Shown here piece after piece: positions 1-9,096 of a stretch of DNA of 64,000 nt. Position numbers and translations under genes: made by a program. The stretch comes from an uncultured Draconibacterium sp. (GTDB taxonomy: Bacteria; Bacteroidota; Bacteroidia; Bacteroidales; Prolixibacteraceae): contig NZ_CAJXYQ010000014.1 in the NCBI RefSeq assembly GCF_913063105.1, forward strand, positions 62,001-126,000, given 5' to 3'. Below the pieces are notes generated by a model. It did not search any database and had not been told where the DNA came from. It saw nothing but the letters and a program-made list of their open reading frames with translations. Position 1 is the first letter of the stretch. Each line of letters opens with the position of its first letter.

Positions 1-791
1 CCGCTGTTGGAGTTATGAACAGTAATGGGAATATTATGTTGCTGGCATAATTCGTAAATGCCTGCTTCTTTTGAGGTGCCCATTAAAATAGGATCGGTTG
101 GTGAAAAACCGGCCGGTGCATACAGCTTGACTCCGGCAAACCGGCCGTTTTCATCAATTATTTTTTCTTTGAGTTTATCGGTAAGTTTTACGTTGCCTTT
201 ATATTCGCGGCGCGGATCGATACTAAAAAATGGCTTAATGGTTTCGTATTTATAGGCCAGGTATTCGAGGTCTGCAATTTGCTGGTCGTAGTTGGCATTG
301 TCAAAAATCTCCACTTCTTCATCTGATTTTTTATCAAAACTTTCCTCAAATTCTTTAACGCGGTTTTTTATCTTATCAAAGGCTTCGGCCAGTTCGGGGC
401 TTTTTAGTTTACGGTTTACGCGGGCTTTAATAAAAGGCAAAGCTACCGAAATGAGCCAGAATATTCTTTTTATCCGGCGTCGGTAACGTTTGTTTTGGTT
501 TTCATCATCATCGTTATCGTCGGCATAAGTAAGGTCGAACATCAGGGGGGTGGTGACCACATTTCCCTGGTATACCTGGTCAAGTGCCTCAAAAACATCT
601 TCACTTGTTTCCTGGGTTACATCTTCCAGCGTTCGGTTAATCCCGTCTATTTTAAACTTTAATTCTGCCGAAGTGGCTTCTTTCTCAAGCAGGTCTTTAA
701 TGGCAAGTAACGATTGAACCACATTAACCAGTTTGCGAATAATAACATCTTTGTTAAAAATGTGGCAGTGAATGTCGTAATAAGTAGTCAT
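1..791 (-). CDS. Amidohydrolase-like metal-dependent hydrolase (3' part cut by window edge)
   Basis: Reading the minus strand from the ATG at 789-791 gives an open frame of at least 263 codons that runs off the left edge of the window. The product begins MTTYYDIHCHIFN, and the HxH pair (His8, His10) right after a short strand is the N-terminal metal-binding signature of the amidohydrolase TIM-barrel superfamily. The last visible part (PITVHNSNS) looks like a later barrel strand bearing a further His ligand. The middle is charged and holds a basic patch (KRYRRRIKR) that may be an insertion between barrel strands. There is no signal peptide, so it is probably cytoplasmic. The substrate cannot be told. 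The start is supported by the motif position; the C-terminus is outside the window. Confidence 0.7.
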   Translation of the reverse strand, partial: MTTYYDIHCHIFNKDVIIRKLVNVVQSLLAIKDLLEKEATSAELKFKIDGINRTLEDVTQETSEDVFEALDQVYQGNVVTTPLMFDLTYADDNDDDENQNKRYRRRIKRIFWLISVALPFIKARVNRKLKSPELAEAFDKIKNRVKEFEESFDKKSDEEVEIFDNANYDQQIADLEYLAYKYETIKPFFSIDPRREYKGNVKLTDKLKEKIIDENGRFAGVKLYAPAGFSPTDPILMGTSKEAGIYELCQQHNIPITVHNSNS

Positions 792-1111
792 AATAATGAA
801 TTTATTGATGTGTTTTGTTTGTATTAAAATCAGAGGGAGAAGGCACTATTAATCTCTGCAGAAAGCCATGAGCTTTAAAAAAAATGCGTCCAGTAAAAAG
901 CAGCGTATACATCATAATTTGTGTTTGTATAATTATTCCGGGTCACAACTTACGGGCTTGTAAATTAATTGGATTTACAAGTTATGAAATGAAGCGATAA
1001 ATAACAACTAATTGGTATTAATTTATGCGTGGCCGTTAATGGGGATTAAAAAAAAGCCGCAACTAATTTTGTTAATTACGGCTTTTGGAGGCATTTGTTT
1101 CTGCTTTAGTA
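792..1111. other. Intergenic region with one terminator
   Basis: This 320-bp stretch has no convincing open frame. It holds the upstream region of the minus-strand amidohydrolase-like gene and, at its right end, the hairpin that probably terminates the CBM9-like gene. Otherwise I see only A/T-rich sequence. Confidence 0.5.
1052..1086 (-). terminator. Rho-independent terminator after the CBM9-like gene
   Basis: An 8-bp perfect stem (AAAAGCCG at 1052-1059 pairing with CGGCTTTT at 1079-1086), with a second short stem (TAATT/AATTA) inside the loop, is followed on the minus strand by a run of eight U. It lies 26 bp past the stop codon of the minus-strand gene ending at 1112. Confidence 0.7.
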
Positions 1112-1762
1112 CTACTCAAATATTATTTTCCCGAAGTATTCCGGACGGTGATAATCGGGGTTCTTAGTCTCTATCGGGTTCCAGGTAACAAAATGAGGAT
1201 CGGAAGTGGCGTCGCCGCATTTGTAAAAATTTGCTGTTGCCTGCAATCCATCCAGACTTGTTATTTTGTCAAAGGCAAAACATTGTATCGGTATACAAAT
1301 CATCATTTCCCACAAAAAATCACCCGATTTTTCTTTGAACGGCTGAGTTCCGAGGCTCGATTCAATTTTAATCTTTCGAATGGTTTCGGGCAAAATGAAA
1401 GTACGCTGGCCTCGCCCCAGACCATACGCAATGTGGGGTGTGCCAATACAGTTAAATTCAAAATTGTAATAGTTAAGGTTGTCAAACGAGATAAAAAATT
1501 CAACCGTACTATCTTTATAAACATCGCCGTTGATTTGAGTAGTCTCAGCCAGAATATTTTTCTCCCGTACATAAAATTTTAGCCAAATCTCATTCCCGGT
1601 ATGGGCCATCCTGAACTGAATCTTTGGCCGGTAAGGAAAAGTGTTTTTCCAGTTTAAAGTGGCAATATCTTCCAGGCTGGTGTATTTTTCAAGTAGCTTA
1701 GCTGCTTCGGCTATTGACAGTGTATTATTAGTTGCAATTTTTTTTACAATCAGATTTTTCAT
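1112..1762 (-). CDS. Carbohydrate-binding family 9-like (CBM9/DOMON-type) protein
   Basis: A 216-residue protein beginning MKNLIVKKI. The frame stays open up to an ATG at 1918, but the upstream 52 residues are Lys/Arg-rich and would run through the promoter region of the divergent gene, so the ATG at 1762 is preferred. The sequence resembles the CBM9-like family common in Bacteroidota: an early aromatic/Trp strand (LNWKNTFPY), a central DSTVEFFISFD segment, and the typical C-terminal ending (WNPIETKNPDYHRPEYFGKIIFE region). No signal peptide is visible, so it may be cytoplasmic, or the true start may differ. Its ligand is unknown; the family tends to bind sugars or be appended to carbohydrate enzymes. 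Divergent from the SNF2 helicase gene. Confidence 0.7.
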   Translation of the reverse strand: MKNLIVKKIATNNTLSIAEAAKLLEKYTSLEDIATLNWKNTFPYRPKIQFRMAHTGNEIWLKFYVREKNILAETTQINGDVYKDSTVEFFISFDNLNYYNFEFNCIGTPHIAYGLGRGQRTFILPETIRKIKIESSLGTQPFKEKSGDFLWEMMICIPIQCFAFDKITSLDGLQATANFYKCGDATSDPHFVTWNPIETKNPDYHRPEYFGKIIFE

Positions 1763-1843
1763 GCTCAAAATTTTCTTCAGTAAAGATGTTATTTTTCTCT
1801 GAATTTTGCGGCATAAGACTCTTATGCTAACCGGCAGCTTTTG

Positions 1844-1851
1844 TATATTTG
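1844..1851 (+). promoter_or_regulatory. Bacteroidota-type -7 element (TATATTTG) for the SNF2 helicase gene
   Basis: TATATTTG matches the Bacteroidota sigma-ABfr -7 consensus TAnnTTTG and lies about 70 bp before the helicase ATG, in the divergent intergenic region. A clear -33 element was not identified. Confidence 0.5.
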
Positions 1852-1922
1852 GGGTTCTTTTAACAGGTGTAGTGCAGTAAATTTTGTTCTGCAGTTTATG
1901 CCGCTTTTTGTGAATCAACCTA

Positions 1923-4865
1923 ATGGATCAGTTTGAGTTTGTAATAGCATTAACAGAACACCGTTATCTTGGAATGGTGTTTCAACCTTTTTTGATTGAA
2001 AAGCAAGAGCGGTTTTATGCTGTTGAGCGTTTGGTAAAACCACATGATTTAAGTGGTACGGATTACAATTTTAAGCCCTACGAAAAGGAATTGGTGCATT
2101 TAATAGAAAAATACAGCGACGAAGTATTAACCAAAAAATTCTCGCGGGCAGCAAGTGTTTCAGCCTTTTTTGCAACCTTAAAAAAGGGCTATTTCGAAAA
2201 ACAGGTAACTCCTTTTATCGAAAAATGTATGATGCAGGTGTGCAGCGTTTTAATGCTGAGTCCGGTTCGGCTTTTCAGAAAACAGGCAAAATACTCGAAT
2301 CTGTATGATGAGGATGAAATTGCCGTTCCTCCTCTTTTTGCGCGTCCGGAATTCGAGTTTGAACGTACAGCATCAGCTACCCGTTATAAACTGAGAATAT
2401 TTCTTGAAGAAAATGAAATAACGCTTTCAGCCCGTACCATACAGGTGGTAACTAACGACCCCTGTTTATTACTTTACCGCAATCAACTGGTAGCTTTCGA
2501 AAAATTAAATGCAAAAAAGCTACTACCATTCTTTGAAAAAGACTTTGTAACAGTTCCAAATACGATTGAAGACAAATACTACTCGGGCTTTGTGCTGAAT
2601 ACCGTTCGCGATTATCACGTAAAAGCCCGGGGATTTAAAATACTTGATGCGGAAACGGGAAAAAAGGCAGTTTTATCGCTTGAAAATAACTTGCAGTACC
2701 AACCCTGTTTGGTGCTTACTTTTGAATATGGCGATGAGAAATTTGTACCCGGATCGGGGAGAAGGATTGCCGTAAGCCTTAAAAAGGAAAAGGATACTTT
2801 TGTGTATTCAAAAACTACACGCGATTTTGAATGGGAGAAAGAAGTGCTGCAATGCATACACCAAACAGGACTAAAAGAAGATAACGGTTCGTATACCATA
2901 AACGGGGTTTCCTTGCTGGAGCCACAAAATGCGCTCTATTTTTTTGTAAACTGGCTAAACAACAAACGGCCGGAACTTGAAAAACAAGGCATTAGGGTTC
3001 AACAGCAACATTTAGAGAAAAAATATTTCACCGGCACCCAGCAGTTAGAGCTTAAAACACAAACAAAAGGCGATTGGTTTGATGTTTATGCGGTTGTAAA
3101 ATTCGGACAGTTTAGCATACCCTTTATTCAATTAAAAAAATATATCTTAAACGATATCAGGGAGTTTGAACTTCCTAATGGTGAAGTAGCAGTACTCCCG
3201 GAAGAGTGGTTTGCACGTTACAAGGGGCTTTTACCTTTTGGCAAACAACAAGGCGAGCATATTAAATTTGAAAAGCACCATTTTACACTTTTGCAAAATT
3301 CAATTCAGGAGGTAGATAAAGAGGTTAAACAGAAGTACCAGAAACTGGTTAATGCCGACATGGAACAGCCAGTTTTACCCACGAATTTAAAAGCCACACT
3401 GCGAAGCTACCAGGAAGAAGGTTTTAACTGGATGTATGGTTTGTATAAAAATGGCTTGGGCGGTTGTCTGGCTGATGATATGGGCCTGGGAAAAACCCTG
3501 CAAACGCTTACCCTTTTGTCGAAGTTAAAACGAATGAAACAGGGAATTGTGGTGCAGGATCCTTTTGATTCCAAGGGGCAGCACAATTTGTTTACCAGTG
3601 CATCTAAAACCGAATCAGTAGTGCAACCGGCAAGTTTAATTGTAGTACCAACGTCGCTGGTGCACAATTGGAGTAACGAAATTAAAAAGTTTACTCCGGC
3701 CTTAAAAATCTATCAGCATGTGGGAACACAACGTAAGAAAGCCGAGCAGCTCGATAAAATAACACCATACTACGATATTGTAATAACCACCTACGGAACG
3801 GTGCGCAATGATATTGACTTAATGCGTGCGACAGAGTTTTTCTACCTTATTTTAGACGAAAGCCAGTCGATAAAAAATTCTACCTCGAAAACCTACAAGG
3901 CGGTAATGGATTTAAAGGCCCGTTATAAGCTGGTTATTACCGGTACTCCCATCGAAAATTCGCTTTCCGATTTGTGGTCGCAAATGAATTTTTTGAATCC
4001 GGGCATGCTGGGCAACCTTTCGTTTTTTAAAAGAGCCTTTATTACGCCCATTGAAAAACATGCCAACGAAGAGCAAATGGATAAATTACAGCTCATGATC
4101 AGGCCATTTGTCTTACGCCGTAAAAAAGACGAGGTCGCCAAAGACCTGCCTCCCTTAATGGAGGAAATACGCATTTGTCCCATGGCCGGCGATCAACAAA
4201 AACTTTATGAACAGGAAAAATCGGTTATTCGTAACACCATCCTTTCAGCAATAGAAAAAGAAGGGGTTAAAAAATCGCAGTTTGTGGTTTTGCAGGGCTT
4301 AACAAAGCTGCGTCAGCTGGCAAATCACCCTACGCTGGCCGAAGCCACTGGCGATGCCCGGTCGGGTAAGTTCGACGAAATATTCAGGATGTTACGCAAC
4401 CTGGTAGCCGAAAAGCATAAAGTATTGGTATTTTCGTCGTTTGTAACGCACCTTGAATTGCTGGAGAAAAGAATCGCCGAAGAACAATGGAAATATAGTA
4501 AGCTAACGGGACAGACTACAAAACGTGAAAAAGTAATTAGTCGTTTTCAGGAAGAAGAGGATAACCGTATATTTTTAATTTCGCTAAAGGCGGGTGGGGT
4601 AGGACTCAACCTTACCGAGGCTGATTATGTTTTTATAATTGATCCGTGGTGGAATCCTGCAGCCGAAAACCAGGCCATAAACAGGGCGCACCGAATTGGA
4701 CAAAACAAGCACGTTTTTGTGTACCGTTTTATTACCGAAAACTCGATTGAGGAAAAAATACAAAAGCTGAAAGAGCGGAAAAGCTCGCTGGCTGATAAAT
4801 TTATAAACTCTAATAATCCTTTTGAGCAGATTACTCAGGAAGACATTGTAGAATTGTTTAAGTAA
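1923..4865 (+). CDS. SNF2-family DNA helicase/ATPase
   Basis: A 980-residue superfamily 2 helicase of the SNF2/Rad54 type. The first ~480 residues form a long N-terminal region without recognisable motifs, as in Bacteroidota homologues. The ATPase core follows: motif I DDMGLGKT at 518-525, motif II as DESQ near 645 (instead of the usual DEAH/DEGH), motif III VITGTPIENS, and the C-terminal helicase lobe with SLKAGGVGLNL, DPWWNPA and the HRIGQ motif VI near 922-926. Bacterial SNF2 proteins are thought to move along duplex DNA and remodel protein-DNA complexes, for example stalled RNA polymerase; the precise role of this one is unknown. Cytoplasmic. It stands alone, with its own promoter-like element upstream and a convergent neighbour downstream. 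Confidence 0.92.
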   Translation: MDQFEFVIALTEHRYLGMVFQPFLIEKQERFYAVERLVKPHDLSGTDYNFKPYEKELVHLIEKYSDEVLTKKFSRAASVSAFFATLKKGYFEKQVTPFIEKCMMQVCSVLMLSPVRLFRKQAKYSNLYDEDEIAVPPLFARPEFEFERTASATRYKLRIFLEENEITLSARTIQVVTNDPCLLLYRNQLVAFEKLNAKKLLPFFEKDFVTVPNTIEDKYYSGFVLNTVRDYHVKARGFKILDAETGKKAVLSLENNLQYQPCLVLTFEYGDEKFVPGSGRRIAVSLKKEKDTFVYSKTTRDFEWEKEVLQCIHQTGLKEDNGSYTINGVSLLEPQNALYFFVNWLNNKRPELEKQGIRVQQQHLEKKYFTGTQQLELKTQTKGDWFDVYAVVKFGQFSIPFIQLKKYILNDIREFELPNGEVAVLPEEWFARYKGLLPFGKQQGEHIKFEKHHFTLLQNSIQEVDKEVKQKYQKLVNADMEQPVLPTNLKATLRSYQEEGFNWMYGLYKNGLGGCLADDMGLGKTLQTLTLLSKLKRMKQGIVVQDPFDSKGQHNLFTSASKTESVVQPASLIVVPTSLVHNWSNEIKKFTPALKIYQHVGTQRKKAEQLDKITPYYDIVITTYGTVRNDIDLMRATEFFYLILDESQSIKNSTSKTYKAVMDLKARYKLVITGTPIENSLSDLWSQMNFLNPGMLGNLSFFKRAFITPIEKHANEEQMDKLQLMIRPFVLRRKKDEVAKDLPPLMEEIRICPMAGDQQKLYEQEKSVIRNTILSAIEKEGVKKSQFVVLQGLTKLRQLANHPTLAEATGDARSGKFDEIFRMLRNLVAEKHKVLVFSSFVTHLELLEKRIAEEQWKYSKLTGQTTKREKVISRFQEEEDNRIFLISLKAGGVGLNLTEADYVFIIDPWWNPAAENQAINRAHRIGQNKHVFVYRFITENSIEEKIQKLKERKSSLADKFINSNNPFEQITQEDIVELFK

Positions 4866-4932
4866 GGAATCCAAAACTGCAGTAAAACAAATAAGCCGGG
4901 TGCCAACTTTTTATTGAAAACCTTACCTTCCC

Positions 4933-5676
4933 TTATCGTTTTTTATTCCGTACGTAAATCAATTTAAATTTACCCTTGTAACTGTCGCGCTGGTCAATTT
5001 CAAATTTTCCAATCGAATCAATTAATGGGGTTAGTTTTTCAAAACCATAATTCCGCGAGTCGAAATTAGCTTGTTTCTTTTGCAGCAAACTGCCTACATC
5101 GCCTAAAAAAGCCCAGCCATCTTCATCGGCCAGGTCTGATATGGTTGTTGAGATAAGCCGTATAACTTTTGGTGTAATGTTGTCGAAGCTACCTTTTTTC
5201 TCGGTTTTGTCGGCTACTGTATTTTCAATTTCTTTCGACCTGCCTTTTAAAATTTCGAGATAAATAAAACGGTCGCAGGCAACAATAAACGGGTCGGGAG
5301 TTTTTTTCTCACCAATCCCGATTACATGCATGCCAGCTTCGCGCAAACGAGTTGCCAGGCGGGTAAAATCGCTGTCGCTTGATACCAAACAGAAACCATT
5401 CACTTTCTCGCTGTATAAAATATCCATGGCATCAATAATCATGGCCGAGTCGGTGGCATTTTTTCCCGTTGTGTAACCGTACTGCTGTATCGGAGTTATG
5501 GCATTTTCAAGCAACAGGTTTTTCCATTTTGATAAACCCGGCTTGGTCCAGTCGCCATATATTCTTTTAATGGTAGGATTACCGTATTTGGCAATTTCTT
5601 CCATCATCTCTTTCAGGTAAGCTGAAGGAATATTATCTCCGTCAATCAGCACTGCAAGCATCAAATCTTTTCCCAT
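4933..5676 (-). CDS. NYN-domain (LabA/DUF88-type) protein with C-terminal OST-HTH/LOTUS domain
   Basis: 247 residues. The N-terminal half is a NYN (PIN-like) nuclease fold: LIDGDNIP at about 10-17 gives the first acidic residues, NATDSAMIIDAMD the middle set, and LVSSDSDFTRLATRL the last, together forming the conserved Asp cluster that binds a divalent metal in this RNase-like family. From about residue 165 on, the sequence (PKVIRLISTTISDLADEDG and following) looks like an OST-HTH/LOTUS domain, a fold that binds RNA. The combination suggests an RNA-processing or RNA-binding role; the target is unknown. A cold-shock-domain protein lies 46 bp upstream on the same strand and may be co-transcribed, which also points to RNA. 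Confidence 0.85.
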   Translation of the reverse strand: MGKDLMLAVLIDGDNIPSAYLKEMMEEIAKYGNPTIKRIYGDWTKPGLSKWKNLLLENAITPIQQYGYTTGKNATDSAMIIDAMDILYSEKVNGFCLVSSDSDFTRLATRLREAGMHVIGIGEKKTPDPFIVACDRFIYLEILKGRSKEIENTVADKTEKKGSFDNITPKVIRLISTTISDLADEDGWAFLGDVGSLLQKKQANFDSRNYGFEKLTPLIDSIGKFEIDQRDSYKGKFKLIYVRNKKR

Positions 5677-5722
5677 AGCGGTAACTGTTTTGCTTTTTGC
5701 GAAGTTGCTTTCTTGTCAACTT

Positions 5723-6175
5723 TTAATCCGATAATTTTACATTCATCGCAATGGGGCCCTTATCGCCCTGACCCACTTCAAAGCTAACCCGGTTGCCTTC
5801 TTTTATGGTGCCTTCTACATTGTTGATGTGTACAAAAAGGTTTTGATTGTTTTGCAGGTTACGAATAAAACCATAACCTTTTTGTTCGTTAAAAAACGAT
5901 ACAATTCCTTTTTGTTCGCTCGGTTCTTCTTCTCCGTAACCTCCTTTTGGTACACTCACATCAATGTCTTCCGCTTTAATTTCTTCTTTGTCCGAAGGTT
6001 CAGGAGGCGTAGAGGTAATGTTTCCAAACTCATCAACATAGGCGATCATATCGTCCAGTCCCGAGTTGCTCTCACCTGCTTTGCGGGCTTGTCTTTTTGC
6101 TTCTTTTTCTTTTCGCTTTTTCTCTTGTTTTTTTCTTACTTCTTTTTTGTTAAATGATTCTTTTGATCTTGCCAT
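5723..6175 (-). CDS. Cold-shock-domain protein with basic N-terminal extension
   Basis: 150 residues. Residues 1-35 are almost all Lys, Arg, Glu and Ala (KKEVRKKQEKKRKEKEAKRQ), a charged helix-like tail, followed by an acidic linker. The last ~65 residues are a cold-shock/OB domain: KGIVSFFNEQKGYGFI carries the RNP-1 motif (KGYGFI) and LFVHINNV the RNP-2-like motif (FVHI). Such domains bind single-stranded RNA or DNA. At 150 residues it is about twice the length of a minimal CspA, in line with the longer CSD proteins of Bacteroidota. The NYN gene follows at 46 bp on the same strand. Confidence 0.9.
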   Translation of the reverse strand: MARSKESFNKKEVRKKQEKKRKEKEAKRQARKAGESNSGLDDMIAYVDEFGNITSTPPEPSDKEEIKAEDIDVSVPKGGYGEEEPSEQKGIVSFFNEQKGYGFIRNLQNNQNLFVHINNVEGTIKEGNRVSFEVGQGDKGPIAMNVKLSD

Positions 6176-6691
6176 GTAATAATTTGTATAATGATTTTAG
6201 CTAATTTGCCATAAAGATAAGAAATGCACAAATAGCTTATTAAAAAATTGCGTTGTTGTTTTAAGATAAGATTTAAAAAAAGAAGACAAAGTATCCAGAG
6301 CCGGGGGATTCGCAGATATGAGCTATTTTCCTAAACCTAAAACTAAAATCTGCCACAAAGGTACATTAATTTTAAAGATTTTAAAGCGCTTGCCCCTAAC
6401 AAATGTTTACACGATACATTGGCTGACAAAAGCCTAAAATTCTTAAACCTGTTCGCTTTTTTAGCTATCTTTTACAATCCGAAGATTTCGGAAATTTTAT
6501 CATACAGAGCTTAAGTTCAGTTAGCCTCAAGGCCTTCGTTTTTTGCATTAGAACACTCTTCCAATCTAACCTTAATGTTAAGTATCTGATATTTATGTTG
6601 TAAAGCAGGTTTGGGGATGAAGTTTCTTTTCATTCGTGTAATTGGTTAACTAATAATTCGTTGGGTAATAAAAAAGAATTATTTCTTTATT

Positions 6692-6741
6692 AAAACTTTC
6701 AAAATGAAAGAAAAAAGCTTTAAAAACTATCAAAACGAAAG
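6692..6741 (+). promoter_or_regulatory. Two direct repeats with dyad symmetry, candidate operator of the Oad operon
   Basis: Two 19-bp copies (6692-6710 and 6723-6741) match at 17 of 19 positions and start 31 bp apart, close to three helical turns. The first copy contains CTTTC-N5-GAAAG, and the second CTATC-N5-GAAAG. They sit 31 bp or more upstream of the TATATTTG element, a position fitting an activator or repressor site. The regulator is unknown. Confidence 0.4.
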
Positions 6742-6771
6742 TTAAAAATGGTTCTATGTGATTACGAAATT

Positions 6772-6779
6772 TATATTTG
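6772..6779 (+). promoter_or_regulatory. Bacteroidota-type -7 element (TATATTTG) for the Oad operon
   Basis: TATATTTG fits TAnnTTTG and lies 36 bp before the OadG start codon, giving a short leader. Confidence 0.5.
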
Positions 6780-6815
6780 CAGGCTTTAAAAAATCAATTT
6801 AAATAAAAACCAGAA

Positions 6816-7064
6816 ATGAACGAAGCTTTAAAATTAATGCTTACGGGCATGAGTACCGTGTTTTTTATCCTCATTATGGTAGTGGTTTTAGGTCGGCTCA
6901 TTATTCAAATTACCAACCGGTTTTGGGCTGTTCCTTCGAAAGTATCGGCAGTTCAAACCAGTACTGTGGCAGAAATTGAGGCCAACAAACTGGCCGCTAT
7001 TGTTTCGGCTGTTGAAATTACTACCCGCGGAAAAGGTAAAATAACATCGGTAGAAAAATTGTAA
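6816..7064 (+). CDS. oadG: Oxaloacetate decarboxylase gamma-chain family (OadG) small membrane subunit
   Basis: 82 residues. One hydrophobic segment spans about residues 8-32 (LMLTGMSTVFFILIMVVVLGRLII), followed by a cytoplasmic tail ending in a basic stretch. The G-M-S/T-V-F motif within the helix is typical of the sodium-pump decarboxylase gamma subunit, which anchors the alpha subunit to the membrane beta subunit and helps assembly. It is the first gene of an operon with the alpha and beta subunits, which strongly supports the call although the protein is too short for much internal evidence. Confidence 0.85.
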   Translation: MNEALKLMLTGMSTVFFILIMVVVLGRLIIQITNRFWAVPSKVSAVQTSTVAEIEANKLAAIVSAVEITTRGKGKITSVEKL

Positions 7065-7200
7065 GTAAAGTTAACAGGTGCTACTTTTTTAAGCAACTTC
7101 CGGAGAAGGGATCCACTTTGAGAATGTTAACGGGAGAAATAATTAAGGCTTAGAAGTAAATGGTGCCTCAAAATTTTCCATAAACCAAAAATAATCAGTA

Positions 7201-9087
7201 ATGAACAAGGAGATTAAATTTAGTTTGCTGTATAGAGACATGTGGCAATCATCGGGGAAGTATGTTCCCAAAGTAGAACAGTTAGAGAAAGTTGCACCAG
7301 CAATTATCGATATGGGGTGTTTCGACAGGGTTGAAACCAACGGTGGTGGATTTGAACAGATTAATTTACTTTTTGGCGAGAATCCGAATATTGCCAATCG
7401 CAGATGGACACAACCGTTTAACGATGCAGGTATTCAGACGCACATGTTGGAGCGTGCTTTAAACGGTATTCGTATGAGCCCGGTACCGGCTGATGTGCGT
7501 AAACTAATGTTTAAAGTAAAGAAATTGCAAGGCACCGATATTGCCCGTTCGTTTTGTGGATTGAACGATCCGCGCAACCTGGAGAACTCCATTAAGTTTG
7601 CCAAAGAAGGAGGAATGATTTCGCAGGCAGCTTTGAGTTTAACCATTTCGGAAGTGCATACGGTGGAATATTATACAAACCTGGCCCATACCTTAATTGA
7701 AATGGGTGCCGACGAAATTTGTGTAAAAGATATGGCCGGTATTGGTCGTCCGGCGTTTATCGGTAAAATCATAAAAAACATAAAATCAGCTCATCCAAAA
7801 ACTACGGTGCAGTACCATGGTCACTCAGGCCCGGGTTTCTCAATGGCAAGCATTTTAGAGGCTGCACGTGCCGGGGTTGATTATGTTGATGTAGCCATGG
7901 AACCACTATCGTGGGGTACAGGCCACGCCGATGTATTGGCTGTTCAGGGCATGTTAAAAGATGCCGGTTTTGCTGTTAAAGAAGTAAACATGAAAGCTTA
8001 CATGGAGGTACGCGCGATGACGCAGGAGTTTATCGACGATTTTCTGGGCTACTACATCAACCCGAAAAACCGCCATATGAACTCCCTGTTGATTGGCTCA
8101 GGACTACCCGGAGGAATGATGGGGAGTTTAATGGCCGACCTGGGTAATAACCTCGAGAGTTTAAATAAGTGGCTGACTAAACGTAATAAACCAACTTTAA
8201 GCCAGGACGACCTGCTAATTAAGTTGTTTGAAGAAGTAGAATATATCTGGCCAAAACTGGGCTATCCGCCTTTGGTAACTCCATTTAGCCAGTACGTTAA
8301 AAACCTGGCACTAATGAATGTGTTGCAGGTAATTAAAGGCCGCGAGCGCTGGAGTATGATTGCCGATAATATTTGGGATATGATTATCGGTAAATCAGGA
8401 AAGCTACCCGGAGAATTGGCTCCTGAAATTAAGGAGCTGGCCAAAGAAAAAGGAAAAGCATTTTTTACCGGCGTTCCGCAAGAGCAGTATCCTGATAACC
8501 TGGACGTGTTCAGAAAAGAAATGGACGACAATGGTTGGGATTATGGTCAGGACGACGAAGAATTGTTTGAATTAGCGATGCACCCCGAGCAGTATCGTGC
8601 TTACAAATCGGGTAAAGCAAAAGCCGATTTTGAGGCCGATCTGGCAGAAAAGAAAGCTGCAAAAGATCCAAAACTACAGAAAGTTGAGGTGCCGGCAGGT
8701 GCTTTCGAGCCAAAATCGATGGTAATTGATGTGAATGGCGAGAAATTTAAAGTTGGCGTTAGCTATAACGATATAGTGGCGGCAGGTTCAAATGGAAATG
8801 GAGCGGGCAACCAGGCAGCCAAAGTAGAAGCTGCGCCAGCTGCAAACAGAAATGTGGCTGCTGAAGTGATTGCCCCGCTTGAAGGAAAGTTTATGTTAAC
8901 AAAAGATACATCGGAAAAAGCATTAAAAGTTGGCGATACGGTTAAAGAAGGTGATTTGATTTGCTATATCGAATCGATGAAAACCTACAATGCTGTTGTG
9001 GCTGAAAACGATGGTACCGTGCTTGGTATTTTAAAGGCCAACGGCGACAATGTGGATGAAGACGATGTTTTGGTACAACTGGCATAA
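7201..9087 (+). CDS. oadA: Biotin-dependent carboxyltransferase, oxaloacetate decarboxylase alpha-type subunit
   Basis: 628 residues with two parts. The carboxyltransferase TIM-barrel domain (about 1-320) begins LLYRDMWQSS, the family's RD...QS active-site strand, and contains the YHGHSGPG metal-ligand segment and the VKDMAG strand. A conserved pyruvate-carboxylase-type domain follows, then an Ala-rich linker near 535-560 and a biotinyl domain whose attachment site reads ESMKT (Lys near 592) instead of the common AMKM. The enzyme moves CO2 from a carboxylated acid to biotin, and the partner beta subunit then releases it while exporting Na+. Oxaloacetate is the likely substrate, but related decarboxylases share this layout. 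Cytoplasmic face of the membrane. Lies between OadG and OadB in one operon. Confidence 0.88.
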   Translation: MNKEIKFSLLYRDMWQSSGKYVPKVEQLEKVAPAIIDMGCFDRVETNGGGFEQINLLFGENPNIANRRWTQPFNDAGIQTHMLERALNGIRMSPVPADVRKLMFKVKKLQGTDIARSFCGLNDPRNLENSIKFAKEGGMISQAALSLTISEVHTVEYYTNLAHTLIEMGADEICVKDMAGIGRPAFIGKIIKNIKSAHPKTTVQYHGHSGPGFSMASILEAARAGVDYVDVAMEPLSWGTGHADVLAVQGMLKDAGFAVKEVNMKAYMEVRAMTQEFIDDFLGYYINPKNRHMNSLLIGSGLPGGMMGSLMADLGNNLESLNKWLTKRNKPTLSQDDLLIKLFEEVEYIWPKLGYPPLVTPFSQYVKNLALMNVLQVIKGRERWSMIADNIWDMIIGKSGKLPGELAPEIKELAKEKGKAFFTGVPQEQYPDNLDVFRKEMDDNGWDYGQDDEELFELAMHPEQYRAYKSGKAKADFEADLAEKKAAKDPKLQKVEVPAGAFEPKSMVIDVNGEKFKVGVSYNDIVAAGSNGNGAGNQAAKVEAAPAANRNVAAEVIAPLEGKFMLTKDTSEKALKVGDTVKEGDLICYIESMKTYNAVVAENDGTVLGILKANGDNVDEDDVLVQLA

Positions 9088-9096
9088 AACTATTTT

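Larger units (their letters stand above)
6176..6815. other. 640-bp regulatory/intergenic region before the decarboxylase operon
   Basis: No gene-like frame is seen. The left end is the upstream region of the cold-shock protein gene. The right 130 bp holds two direct repeats and a -7 element for the Oad operon (listed separately). The middle (about 6250-6650) has no structure I can name; an undetected small RNA cannot be excluded. Confidence 0.4.

Noticed and set aside
1763-1918. N-terminal extension of the CBM9-like protein to the ATG at 1918
   Set aside because: The added 52 residues are basic, not family-like, and run across the promoter element of the divergent helicase gene.
4866-4932. 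Terminator between the convergent SNF2 and NYN genes
   Set aside because: No stem longer than a few pairs was found.
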